From positions 134,615 through 198,614 of the forward strand of contig JAVCCP010000071.1 in the NCBI GenBank assembly GCA_030765405.1: a DNA stretch of 64,000 nt, in the 5' to 3' direction. This DNA comes from Candidatus Ancaeobacter aquaticus. Lineage in GTDB: Bacteria; Auribacterota; Ancaeobacteria; Ancaeobacterales; Ancaeobacteraceae. Made by a program: the position numbers and the translations under genes. The notes under the pieces were generated by a model. That model was not told the origin of the DNA. It searched no databases and saw only the letters and a program-made list of their open reading frames with translations. Shown piece after piece: positions 45,584-54,297 of the stretch. The first letter of the stretch is position 1; the number at the start of each line of letters is the position of its first letter.

Positions 45584-46972
45584 TTATTTATCCGATTCAG
45601 GTTTCGTTTTATTTTCATTCTTATCGGTGGTTTGCGCTTCATCGTCTTTCTTATCTTTATCTTCAGGCTTTGGCTCTTCGCTTTTAAGCATATCTTCGGT
45701 TAATTCTACCTTATTATTCACTATCTTAATGCCCTCAATTAAATCAATCGCTCTTTCAAGCTGCTCATCCTTTACTTCTTCAGGTTTCTTTAGTTTTACG
45801 CCGCTTTCATCAAGTTTATGCATTTTAACAAGCATAAGTTTTATTTCATCTTTTTCTGATATCTTAACAACAATATCAGGCACTATCCCTATGCCATGAA
45901 TCATTCTTCCTTTTGGCGTATAATATTTTGCGGTTGTCAGTTTGAGCGCAGAACCGTCCCTAAGCGGAAGAACACTTTGCACCGATCCTTTTCCAAAAGA
46001 TTTCTCTCCCAAAAGCACTCCCCGTTTATAATCCTGAATTGCTCCCGCAACGATTTCAGAACCGCTTGCACTTCCTCCATTAATGAGGACAACGACAGGA
46101 TACTGAAACGGTGTTCCCCTATATCTTCCCTTAAAATCAACAGTTTGCTCCTTCATTCTTCCTTTTGTATAAACGATCAGTTTGTTTCCACCGATAAAAT
46201 AATCAGCAACATCAATAGCTTCCTGCAGCAATCCACCCGGATTATTTCTCAGATCAAGAATAAGGCTTTTTATACCTTTTTTCTCTAAATCCTCTATATT
46301 CTTTCTCATGTCCTCGTCTGTATTCTCTTGAAATTGGGTAAGACGAATATATCCGATATCACTCTTTAACATCTTTGGTTCTTTTACACTCTGAAGTTTT
46401 ATAATAGCACGCACAATCGTAACATCAATGAACTCTTTACTGCTTGGACGGGATATTGTTATTGTGACCGGTGTTCCGGGTTTACCACGGAGTTTCTTTA
46501 CCGCACCGTTCAGGGTAATATCTTTGGTGGATTTACCATTAATTTTAACTATTTTATCTCCCGGTCTAAGGCCTTTTTTAAATGCCGGAGTCCCTTCCAA
46601 AGGAGATACAATGGTGAGTACTTTATCTCTTACGGTTATTTCAATACCAAGCCCGCCAAATTCACCCTCTGTTTCAATCTGTATCTCTTTATATGCATCC
46701 TCATCCATAAATGAGCTATGAGAATCCAGTGATTTCAACATTCCTTTCATGGCGCCATATATGAGATCTTTAAAATTAACGTCATCAACGTATCCGCGCT
46801 TTATGATCGTTATTGCATCAGTGAACACATCAAGCTTTTCATATAATTCCTTAATATCACTTTTTTTCTTTTCCTTAGCTTTTTCTTCAGCGTAGAGATG
46901 TGATACACTTAACGAAACAGTACCTATAAAAATAATGCTCAAGATAATTCGTCCATACCTTTTTCTTGTCAT
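45584..46972 (-). CDS. ctpA: C-terminal processing protease (S41 family, CtpA/Prc)
   Basis: The ATG at 46972 has aagggga upstream; the frame opens 13 codons earlier. 462 residues. A signal peptide ends near H-L-Y-A-E-E. PDZ domain GGLGIEITVRDKVLTIVSPLEGTPAFKKGLRPGD (in part), then the protease core with the catalytic Ser in NGGSASGSE and Lys in SFGKGS, plus LRNNPGGLL. A long acidic/Lys tail (PEPKDEDKKDDEAQ-like) ends the protein. It is periplasmic and trims or degrades envelope proteins, often affecting peptidoglycan hydrolases. It is preceded by the transketolase genes with 43 bases between. Confidence 0.93.
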   Translation of the reverse strand: MTRKRYGRIILSIIFIGTVSLSVSHLYAEEKAKEKKKSDIKELYEKLDVFTDAITIIKRGYVDDVNFKDLIYGAMKGMLKSLDSHSSFMDEDAYKEIQIETEGEFGGLGIEITVRDKVLTIVSPLEGTPAFKKGLRPGDKIVKINGKSTKDITLNGAVKKLRGKPGTPVTITISRPSSKEFIDVTIVRAIIKLQSVKEPKMLKSDIGYIRLTQFQENTDEDMRKNIEDLEKKGIKSLILDLRNNPGGLLQEAIDVADYFIGGNKLIVYTKGRMKEQTVDFKGRYRGTPFQYPVVVLINGGSASGSEIVAGAIQDYKRGVLLGEKSFGKGSVQSVLPLRDGSALKLTTAKYYTPKGRMIHGIGIVPDIVVKISEKDEIKLMLVKMHKLDESGVKLKKPEEVKDEQLERAIDLIEGIKIVNNKVELTEDMLKSEEPKPEDKDKKDDEAQTTDKNENKTKPESDK

Positions 46973-47015
46973 CGTATAATTCCCCTTATGATATATTCCT
47001 TTGTGGAACATTTAC

Positions 47016-47960
47016 TTAGGATACTTTTTGTTTTACAAGCTCTTCTACAGCTTGAGCAATATCAGTTGGTTCAAGATGATACTCTTTGAATAATTCTTCA
47101 GGGCTTCCTGACTGACCAAACATATCCTTAACCCCGATTCTCTTCATAATCACGGGACTATTTTCAGAAAGAACTTCACTAACAGCAGACCCAAGCCCGC
47201 CAATAATACTATGCTCTTCAGCCGTAACAATCGCGCCTGTTTCACGTGCAGCAGTTATAATTGCTTCTTTATCGATAGGCTTAATGGTATGCATATTTAT
47301 TACCCGTGCATCTATACCTTTTTTTTCTAGGAGCTGGGAGGCTTCCAATGCTTTTCCAACCATTTGACCGCAGGCAATAATTGATATATCGTTTCCCTGC
47401 CTTAGGACATTTGCTTTTCCGATAGCAAACGTGTCTTCATCACGCGTAATCACCGGCACTTTTGATCGTCCAAGTCGAATATACATCGGACCTTTCATGT
47501 TCGTAGCTGCCTTAATAACTCGTACCGTTTCTTTTGCGTCAGCAGGCACCACAACCTTCATATGAGCAATAGATCTCATAAGAGAAATGTCTTCAACGCT
47601 CTGATGAGATAAACCATCTTCACCAACGGAAATTCCACCATGCGATGATACCACTTTCACGTTAAGCTCAGCGCTTGCAACAGTATTTCGTATTTGTTCC
47701 CAGGCGCGGCCGGTAAGAAATATTGCAAAAGAACTCGCAAAGACCACATGGCCACATGAGGCAAAACCAGCTGCCATCCCTATTAAATTTTGTTCCGCGA
47801 CACCGGCATTAAAGAATCTATTAGGAAATACTTTAGCGAATTTTGCTGTCTTTGTTGAACTTGATAGATCTGCATCAAGAACAACAATCCTCTGATCCTC
47901 TTTACCTAATTCAACAAGTGTTTCACCATACGCATCACGCGTTGCAATCATTTCAAGCAT
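47016..47960 (-). CDS. tkt: Transketolase, C-terminal subunit
   Basis: 314 residues corresponding to the PYR and C-terminal domains of transketolase. RDAYGETLVELGKEDQRIVVLDADL, FFNAGVAEQNLIGMAAGFASCG (catalytic Glu for TPP), ASSFAIFLTGRAWEQIR, SHGGISVGEDGLSHQSVEDISL. The partner gene overlaps by 8 bases, indicating translational coupling. The heterodimer would transfer two-carbon units in the non-oxidative pentose phosphate pathway. Split transketolases occur in archaea and many anaerobic bacteria. Confidence 0.93.
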   Translation of the reverse strand: MLEMIATRDAYGETLVELGKEDQRIVVLDADLSSSTKTAKFAKVFPNRFFNAGVAEQNLIGMAAGFASCGHVVFASSFAIFLTGRAWEQIRNTVASAELNVKVVSSHGGISVGEDGLSHQSVEDISLMRSIAHMKVVVPADAKETVRVIKAATNMKGPMYIRLGRSKVPVITRDEDTFAIGKANVLRQGNDISIIACGQMVGKALEASQLLEKKGIDARVINMHTIKPIDKEAIITAARETGAIVTAEEHSIIGGLGSAVSEVLSENSPVIMKRIGVKDMFGQSGSPEELFKEYHLEPTDIAQAVEELVKQKVS

Positions 47961-48801
47961 TCCCCATCTCCTCTAGCTCAGCAAGTGCCTTTACCCCTTC
48001 TTCATCTGTAGGAGCTTTACCATGAAAACCAACTACACCTTCCATAAAAGATACGCCTTTACCCTTCACGGTACGTGCAAGAATAATTGTTGGTTTTCCC
48101 TTGTACTCCTCGGCACGTTTATATGCGTCTAATATCTCTTCAACATTATGTCCGTCTATATCAATCACATTCCATCCAAATGCACGCCATTTTTCAGCGA
48201 TTGGTTCCGGATTCATAATATCCTGTATTTTCCCATCTATTTGCAAACTATTATTATCCAAAATGGCGCATATTGAATCCACTCTATAATGTCCTGCCGC
48301 CATAGCAGCTTCCCAGATCTGCCCTTCCTGAATTTCCCCATCACCTAAAAGGACATACACTCTGTAGGATTTTTTTTGTAACTGACGGGATAACGACATA
48401 CCGACAGCCACTGATAAGCCCTGTCCCAGTGAACCGCTTGTCATATCTACTCCAGGAGTAATATTCATATCAGGGTGCCCCTGCAGTATAGTCCCATACT
48501 TTCTTAATGTATCGAGATGCTTTTTGTCAAAATAGCCAAATTCACAAAGAATTGCATACCACAGTGGAGCAGTATGACCTTTGGAAAAAACAACTCTATC
48601 TCTTTCTTCCCATTCAGGATTTTGCGGGTCATGCCGCAATACTGCAAAATAGAGCACCGTCATAAGGTCAGTACTTGAGAGAGATCCTCCCGGATGGCCA
48701 CTTTGCGCTTTTGTGATCATTTTGATTATATCTCGTCTAATATTACGAGCTTTTTCTCTTAATTTCTTCAAATCGGTCGTTTTCATAAGTAAATTATTCA
48801 C
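47953..48801 (-). CDS. tkt: Transketolase, N-terminal subunit
   Basis: 282 residues carrying the TPP-binding domain. GHPGGSLSSTDLMTVLYF, VVFSKGHTAPLWYAIL, TSGSLGQGLSVAVGMSL and the metal/TPP motif GDGEIQEGQIWEAAMAAGHY...AILDNNSLQIDG. The start is GTG at 48801 or ATG at 48786; spacing from AGAAGG favours neither strongly. Forms a complex with the next gene's product. Confidence 0.93.
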   Translation of the reverse strand: MNNLLMKTTDLKKLREKARNIRRDIIKMITKAQSGHPGGSLSSTDLMTVLYFAVLRHDPQNPEWEERDRVVFSKGHTAPLWYAILCEFGYFDKKHLDTLRKYGTILQGHPDMNITPGVDMTSGSLGQGLSVAVGMSLSRQLQKKSYRVYVLLGDGEIQEGQIWEAAMAAGHYRVDSICAILDNNSLQIDGKIQDIMNPEPIAEKWRAFGWNVIDIDGHNVEEILDAYKRAEEYKGKPTIILARTVKGKGVSFMEGVVGFHGKAPTDEEGVKALAELEEMGNA

Positions 48802-48870
48802 CTTCTTTTCTATTTTACTTCATAATATGGTAATAGATAATAAAAGTAAAGAATATATTTATTTCTAGAT

Positions 48871-48927
48871 AGCGGTTAGATTTAACTAAATAGATGATTA
48901 AACTATACGCTCTACGCTAAACGCTAT
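48871..48927. repeat. Short 7-nt-period inverted pair
   Basis: agcggtt, agattta (48871-48884) face tatacgc, tctacgc, taaacgc (48904-48924) immediately beyond the stop codon of the glycosyltransferase at 48928. The units resemble those near 40.5 and 59.9 kb. Confidence 0.6.
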
Positions 48928-50025
48928 TTAAGGCTCGGAACCTATTAATACATCGATATATTCTTTTGTGATGGTATCCCATGAATAATACAAAGAAACT
49001 CTTTCTCGTGCTCTTTTTCCAAGCAATGATATCAATTCTGGGTCATTAATGCTACGCTCTATCTTTTTTTCAAGATCCCCGCAAGCCCCAATACTAAATG
49101 GTATCCCTGTATCTCCTATTACCTCACAATTTTCAGGGACATCATTTGCAAGAACCATCTTCCCTGCTGCCATTGCCTCAACAATCGCAGGATGCGTGCC
49201 GCCCACTTCAGTGGCATTTATACAAAATAAAGCATTTGAAAGAAGCGTCCAATATTTTTCTCCATATACTGCACCGGAAAGAATAATCTTATCATCTAAT
49301 AGTTCATTAAGCCGCTTCTTAAATATAGCGCTATATGGCGCATCACCAACAAGCACCAGATGGAACTGTGTATCAACTTTTTTATATGCCTCCATCACCT
49401 TATCAGCATTATTTTCCGGTTCAAGCCTGCCAACATACAGAATGTACTTTTCGTTTTCAAGGCCCAACTGTGAGAGATACTCCGTATCCTCCCCGCATAT
49501 GACATCAGCACCATAAGCGATAAATACCGTACGCGACCCGTGAACTTTTTTATAATAGTCTTCTATTACCCGCGCATCAGTCACAATAGTATCCGCATAT
49601 TTTACTGCTAGCTTTTCCCCTAATTTATACCACCATTTTCCGCATATGTTCCATTTTCTTCTCTTCCACTCCAACCCATCTACATTAATAATAACTCTCT
49701 TACGAAACAACTTAAGAAGAGGTATAAATACAGCATTTGCGCTGTTGCATAAAAGCACATGCGTTGACCGTCCACAGAACACATCATGAATGACCGAACA
49801 TAATGTATGGGTCACCGTTTCAAAATATTTAAAGTATATCGCAGGTACATACTTCAGGTCTACGCCTTTGTATTGATCAATAATTTGGTCAGAATACTTC
49901 TTGCGGCAATACACTGTTACCCGATAACCGCTGGCAACAAATCGGACTGATAAGGCTTCAGCAAGTGTTTCAAAACCACCGTACCGAGCAGGTATTCCGC
50001 GTGTACCCATTATAGCGATTTTCAT
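48928..50025 (-). CDS. Glycosyltransferase family 4 with DUF1972 N-terminus
   Basis: 365 residues. MKIAIMGTRGIPARYGGFETLAEALSVRF is the DUF1972 start seen in rhamnosyltransferase-like GT4 enzymes. The GT-B C-terminal half has ILYVGRLEPENNADKVM and the E-x7-E segment EVGGTHPAIVEAMAAGK, which binds the nucleotide sugar. It is predicted to build an envelope or exported polysaccharide at the cytoplasmic face. It shares one base with the next gene upstream, so the two are translationally coupled. Confidence 0.88.
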   Translation of the reverse strand: MKIAIMGTRGIPARYGGFETLAEALSVRFVASGYRVTVYCRKKYSDQIIDQYKGVDLKYVPAIYFKYFETVTHTLCSVIHDVFCGRSTHVLLCNSANAVFIPLLKLFRKRVIINVDGLEWKRRKWNICGKWWYKLGEKLAVKYADTIVTDARVIEDYYKKVHGSRTVFIAYGADVICGEDTEYLSQLGLENEKYILYVGRLEPENNADKVMEAYKKVDTQFHLVLVGDAPYSAIFKKRLNELLDDKIILSGAVYGEKYWTLLSNALFCINATEVGGTHPAIVEAMAAGKMVLANDVPENCEVIGDTGIPFSIGACGDLEKKIERSINDPELISLLGKRARERVSLYYSWDTITKEYIDVLIGSEP

Positions 50026-51221
50026 TATCTCTCCTCACACTGAGAATCTTTATGTATAAGTTTACAATAAAGATCCTCACATCTTTTGCAATAATCATGC
50101 ACTGAAAAGTTCTCAACACATCTGGTTCTTGCGTTACGCCCCATACGCTCTCTTAACCCCCGATCACCCATAAGCTCGAGAACTCTTTTTTCATATAAAG
50201 CAGTATTATCAGTTGGCACACTATATCCAGACTCTCCATCAACGACAATTTCATCTACTCCCCCTTGCTTTGTTGCAACAAGAGGTTTCCCGCAAGCCAT
50301 TGCCTCCAGTAACGTCGTAGGAAATGAGTCTGGAGCAATAGACGTAAATAGATACACATCAATTAAAGAAAATATGTCACTGCTTTGACTGACAAACCCC
50401 ATAAATCGAACATTGTTCTCAATTCCTAACTCGATACACTTTTTAACAAGATATTCTTTTCTCCAGTTTTCCCTTGTATCTTTATCTCCAAGTGAAAAAA
50501 CATCACCTGCGATAATAAATGTGGCATCCGGATATTTATGTATCACCTGTGCAGCTATCTCTAAAAACAATGTATGCCCTTTTACATGATTAATTCTTCC
50601 TACCGTTGCACAACATAGAGAATTATGAGCTATGTTGTACTTCTGGCGCAGGGCAGGCACATCTTTATGACAAGAATATTCGTCTATATCTATCCCATTA
50701 TGGATCACTACCGTTTTTTTACTCAAGGACTTTCGATAACTCTCAATATGGTCCTTAACAGCACGGGAAACACACACCACAATGTTCGAAAAATGGTCAA
50801 TAGCCCATGCATACATTTTTGCAGCAATGCCGCGCATTTTATACATCTCACGAACATGCCACACATGCGGTTTTCTCATAAGAAAGGAAGCGCACGCACC
50901 AGAAAAAACTGTTGAGGTATTGGTATGCACGATATCAACAGCGTCTTTATGTATAATTCGGGAGATTCTAAATATGCCGCGTATGGTAGAGCAGAGAAAC
51001 GGAAATATTCCTCCAATACTCATAGTGCTTTTTCTCACTACACCCATATTGAATACATAATAGGAAACACCCAATTTCTGCAACTGCTCTTCAAGTGGAC
51101 CATGGTAAGGAATGCACACAAGAGGTTCAATGGCATCTTTATTTCTATAAGCTAAAAGCCGCAAAAGACTTCTGTCAGAGCCATATAAGTCCGCACTTGA
51201 ATGAATATAGAGAATTTTCAT
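50025..51221 (-). CDS. Glycosyltransferase family 4
   Basis: 398 residues. A GT-B fold: MKILYIHSSADLYGSDRSLLRL with the G-S-D-R acceptor loop, VWHVREMYKM, VIHNGIDIDEY, ATVGRINHVKGHTLFLEIA, and PDSFPTTLLEAMACGKPLVATKQGG with the E-x7-E nucleotide-sugar site. The donor and acceptor are unknown. It is coupled to the DUF1972 gene downstream and 41 bases from the GT9 gene upstream. Confidence 0.9.
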   Translation of the reverse strand: MKILYIHSSADLYGSDRSLLRLLAYRNKDAIEPLVCIPYHGPLEEQLQKLGVSYYVFNMGVVRKSTMSIGGIFPFLCSTIRGIFRISRIIHKDAVDIVHTNTSTVFSGACASFLMRKPHVWHVREMYKMRGIAAKMYAWAIDHFSNIVVCVSRAVKDHIESYRKSLSKKTVVIHNGIDIDEYSCHKDVPALRQKYNIAHNSLCCATVGRINHVKGHTLFLEIAAQVIHKYPDATFIIAGDVFSLGDKDTRENWRKEYLVKKCIELGIENNVRFMGFVSQSSDIFSLIDVYLFTSIAPDSFPTTLLEAMACGKPLVATKQGGVDEIVVDGESGYSVPTDNTALYEKRVLELMGDRGLRERMGRNARTRCVENFSVHDYCKRCEDLYCKLIHKDSQCEER

Positions 51222-51262
51222 ATATTGTTATAATGGAAAAGAAACAGTCATGTAATAGTGCA

Positions 51263-52381
51263 TCATTTTGTCTTTTTCAAAGAGGGCAGCAATGCCCGGA
51301 TCGCATTGAAAACTGCATCTTCCGATATCCCCTGAAGACATATTTCATTTTTATCGCAGATACTTTTATAACACGGAGCGCACGACACCCCTGGAGCCTG
51401 CAGCTTGACACCCCGTCCATACACATCAATTTCCTGTGAACAGGTTGCACCGAAGAGTACGACAATCTTCTTCTTCAGGCCTATCGCAATATGCATCCCC
51501 AATGTATCTCCTGAAACAACGAGATCGCACATATCGACAATTGATATAAATTCGTCTAACGAATTACCCGATCCAGTATTAATAACCTGGTTAGAGTTTA
51601 CTTCTTTTATTATAGCACCATTAAGTTTTTCTTCTCTCGGACCGCCTAAAAGCAAACACGTCGCATTGAACTGCCCTGTAAGTTTTTTTACAAGTAAACA
51701 CCACGCATTAAATGTCCAACCTTTACCGGCAAAGATACCGCCACTGCCGGTATTGAGCCCAATTACAGAGCCTTGGAGCTCGCCAAAAGTCCTGGTTAAA
51801 TTTGTTTCCTTTTTAACATCTAAAATATATTCATCTCCATGATACGTGTATCCACACATATCAAAGAGTATCTCCTGATATGTTTTTTTATTCTTATGAA
51901 ATTTTAAGTCATTATCCAGCCCGAGCTCGAATGCATAATCTGATGCACTGTCGAGGGGACAACTTGTTCCCCACGAACTGAGGCCAAAACCTTTCTTTAT
52001 TTTGCCTTTCAGTAAATTAGTTAAAGCAACAGCATAAGGAATTTTCTCAAAGTTAAAAATATAATCATATTCTTCTGCTTGCAAAAGTATCGTATTTTCA
52101 AAAGTATTAGAAAGAACTCTATCGATATAGGGATTATTCTTTAAAAGTGGCTGGGCGTTCAGGTCTGTGAGCCATGTTATTTGAGCGTTTGGGTAATTTT
52201 CTTTCAATGAATGTAAAATTGGTGTCGTGCGCAAAACATCACCAAGCGCGCCAATCTTAATAATGAGTATTTTTTTATTATACGCGCTATAGTGAGGACA
52301 ATCTTTACACAGTCTCTTATGTAGACATGGTTTCTCACCAATAAAATATTTACAATCATACTTAATATCATTTACCTTCAT
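51263..52381 (-). CDS. Glycosyltransferase family 9 (heptosyltransferase-like) with N-terminal Cys motif
   Basis: 372 residues. The GT9 core begins near residue 37 (ILIIKIGALGDVLRTTPILHSLKENYPNAQITW, in part) and ends with VVSGDTLGMHIAIGLKKKIVVLFGAT. This family includes ADP-heptose:LPS heptosyltransferases. The first 31 residues carry C10-x8-C19-x5-C25-x2-C28 (DCKYF.GEKPC...LCKDCPHY), an arrangement that could bind Zn or an Fe-S cluster, and is not part of the classical WaaC/WaaF fold. Further Cys occur near the end (CAPCYKSIC). It overlaps the O-antigen ligase gene by 14 bases. Confidence 0.88.
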   Translation of the reverse strand: MKVNDIKYDCKYFIGEKPCLHKRLCKDCPHYSAYNKKILIIKIGALGDVLRTTPILHSLKENYPNAQITWLTDLNAQPLLKNNPYIDRVLSNTFENTILLQAEEYDYIFNFEKIPYAVALTNLLKGKIKKGFGLSSWGTSCPLDSASDYAFELGLDNDLKFHKNKKTYQEILFDMCGYTYHGDEYILDVKKETNLTRTFGELQGSVIGLNTGSGGIFAGKGWTFNAWCLLVKKLTGQFNATCLLLGGPREEKLNGAIIKEVNSNQVINTGSGNSLDEFISIVDMCDLVVSGDTLGMHIAIGLKKKIVVLFGATCSQEIDVYGRGVKLQAPGVSCAPCYKSICDKNEICLQGISEDAVFNAIRALLPSLKKTK

Positions 52382-54203
52382 GCATTCTATCCCTTCTTAT
52401 CCTATCGATCATATCTTTAGAAACCATATCCCTTGGATATATATCTACTGCACGCTTAAATGCGCTCACTGCTTTAAAATATTCTTTTTGTTTATACAAC
52501 AATAACCCTCTTACGCGATAGAAGTACCAGTTGTTCGGATCATCTAAAAGTGCTCGCTCGACTTCAGATATCGCACCTATATTATCATGCGCATCCTGCT
52601 TCAGTGAAGCTAATCGCACGCGTTTAAATCCATCGTATGGATTGAGCAGAAGCGCTTTATTGTACCACATAAGCGCTTTTTCCCGAAACAGTTCTCTTTC
52701 GTCTCTTGAAAAAATATATTTCTTATAATAAATATCCGCTATTTTACCTGCTAAAATAGGATTAGCAGTGTCAATATCGTACCCTCTATGGAAACAAGTA
52801 AGCGCCTTTGTCCACTCTAATGCTTTCGCATATTTATCGCCTTTAAAATAGTATTGTGATGAAGTAAGTATTCTTCCATTATTTATTATCATAAACACTA
52901 TAACTCCAATAATGCCTACTATTACTAATTGCGATCTTATCTTTTTTAAATCATATGTTTTTGTTTTCTGGGGATAGGCTTCACTATACAATGACGATAT
53001 TATTCCTCCAAACACCACCATAAGCATTGCATTTGCAAGAATAAGAAAATTAAAATCAACACACCCGTGCACTAACCCAACGACGATACCAGCCCCCAAA
53101 CCCATAACAATCATGCACGGTTCATCTGTTACCAATGACGATCGGGACACAGCTAGGCATTGTTTAAAAATGAGCCAAATGAGTAATGCTATGATAATTA
53201 ATCCAATAACTCCTGTTTCAGCCGCAATATGCAAATATGCATTATGAGCATATTGCACGACTCTGCAAATACTACTGTGTTTAAACTTCGCATATTTCCA
53301 CCGATACGCACCCATACCATGTCCAATAAGTGGTGCATCTTTACACATAGTAATCGTATCGTGCATATTAACAATCCGCGCCTTATCACCTGCGGTCACT
53401 TTTTCCTGACCGCCCCTCGCACTAGAGAGATTAACCATGTACATGCTCATAAAAAATACCAATCCTAGAATAACTACCATGCCGCTGTGCGCATATTTTT
53501 TTCTTATTAGTAAGAATGCACAAAGACCGTACCCGATAAAAAAAGCTACATAACATCCTCGAGAAAAAGATAAGAGCATACCGACAAATACAACTGCAGC
53601 AATAATGCTCAGCGCTAGAGCTTTTATGTAATCTGCCCATCTATTCTGACCTGAGCTGACCATCTTCACCCTATAAAGCAAGTAGCAGAGTATTACAGGA
53701 AGAGACATAGCCAAATAATCACCATACAGGTTTGGCGAAATAAAGGTTCCGGATGCCCGAGCACGATATTCAAAAGGTTTTAAGATCATATATGTTTTAT
53801 CAGGAAAAAAATAATACTGACAAATACCGTATAGCGCTAACATCAGACTGATCCCCATAATTACATATAAAAGCAATCGAACTTTCTCAGCTGACTTGAT
53901 ATAGTTATACGTAATAACGAATACAAGAATGAGTGTTGTTATCAGCAAAAACTGTTTGCGGGCATAGAAATATACATCTGAGGTAAAAAGATATGTTGCA
54001 ATAAGCAAGATAATACAGATAAAGGGAATATAAAATGCTGATAGCTTATATTCAAGAACGTGTTTACGGAGACCTTGAATCAAGTAAACAAGGATGGCAA
54101 TTAATGAAAGCGTATTAACAAGACAAATAGTCCAATAATTAACGCCGCCGAGCCATGCAACTGAAATAATAAGTATACTTGCTATAAATAGGTACATAAT
54201 CAT
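52368..54203 (-). CDS. O-antigen ligase/polymerase-like membrane protein with TPR tail
   Basis: 611 residues. About eleven to twelve membrane helices in the first 430. The Wzy_C/WaaL signature GHGMGAYRWKYAKF...YAHNAYLHIAAETGVIGL contains the conserved periplasmic H-N and E-T-G. RASGTFISPNLYGDYLAM is another family block. From about 450 on there are three TPR-like repeats (YAKALEWTKALTCFHRGYDID; EYFKAVSAFKRAVDIYPRD). It should join or polymerise polysaccharide on lipid carriers at the periplasmic face. Together with three glycosyltransferases it makes a small LPS/exopolysaccharide operon. Confidence 0.88.
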   Translation of the reverse strand: MIMYLFIASILIISVAWLGGVNYWTICLVNTLSLIAILVYLIQGLRKHVLEYKLSAFYIPFICIILLIATYLFTSDVYFYARKQFLLITTLILVFVITYNYIKSAEKVRLLLYVIMGISLMLALYGICQYYFFPDKTYMILKPFEYRARASGTFISPNLYGDYLAMSLPVILCYLLYRVKMVSSGQNRWADYIKALALSIIAAVVFVGMLLSFSRGCYVAFFIGYGLCAFLLIRKKYAHSGMVVILGLVFFMSMYMVNLSSARGGQEKVTAGDKARIVNMHDTITMCKDAPLIGHGMGAYRWKYAKFKHSSICRVVQYAHNAYLHIAAETGVIGLIIIALLIWLIFKQCLAVSRSSLVTDEPCMIVMGLGAGIVVGLVHGCVDFNFLILANAMLMVVFGGIISSLYSEAYPQKTKTYDLKKIRSQLVIVGIIGVIVFMIINNGRILTSSQYYFKGDKYAKALEWTKALTCFHRGYDIDTANPILAGKIADIYYKKYIFSRDERELFREKALMWYNKALLLNPYDGFKRVRLASLKQDAHDNIGAISEVERALLDDPNNWYFYRVRGLLLYKQKEYFKAVSAFKRAVDIYPRDMVSKDMIDRIRRDRMHEGK

Positions 54204-54245
54204 AATAGAGAACCGGGCACATTTTCACTGTGCTAGCCAATAAAA

Positions 54246-54273
54246 AAGGCCCCCCGATACATCGGGGGGCCTT
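54246..54273 (-). terminator. Terminator after the beta-barrel gene
   Basis: aaggccccccgat and atcggggggcctt pair perfectly over 13 bp, followed on minus by ttttttatt. It lies 25 bases past the porin stop. T-rich sequence on the plus side makes it usable in both directions, but only minus genes flank it. Confidence 0.93.
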
Positions 54274-54297
54274 ATATTTTTTACAGAATCATATTCA

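Noticed and set aside
47953-47960. Broken transketolase gene
   Set aside because: The two halves match natural split transketolases, with an 8-base overlap and intact catalytic motifs in both, so this is a two-subunit enzyme and not a pseudogene.
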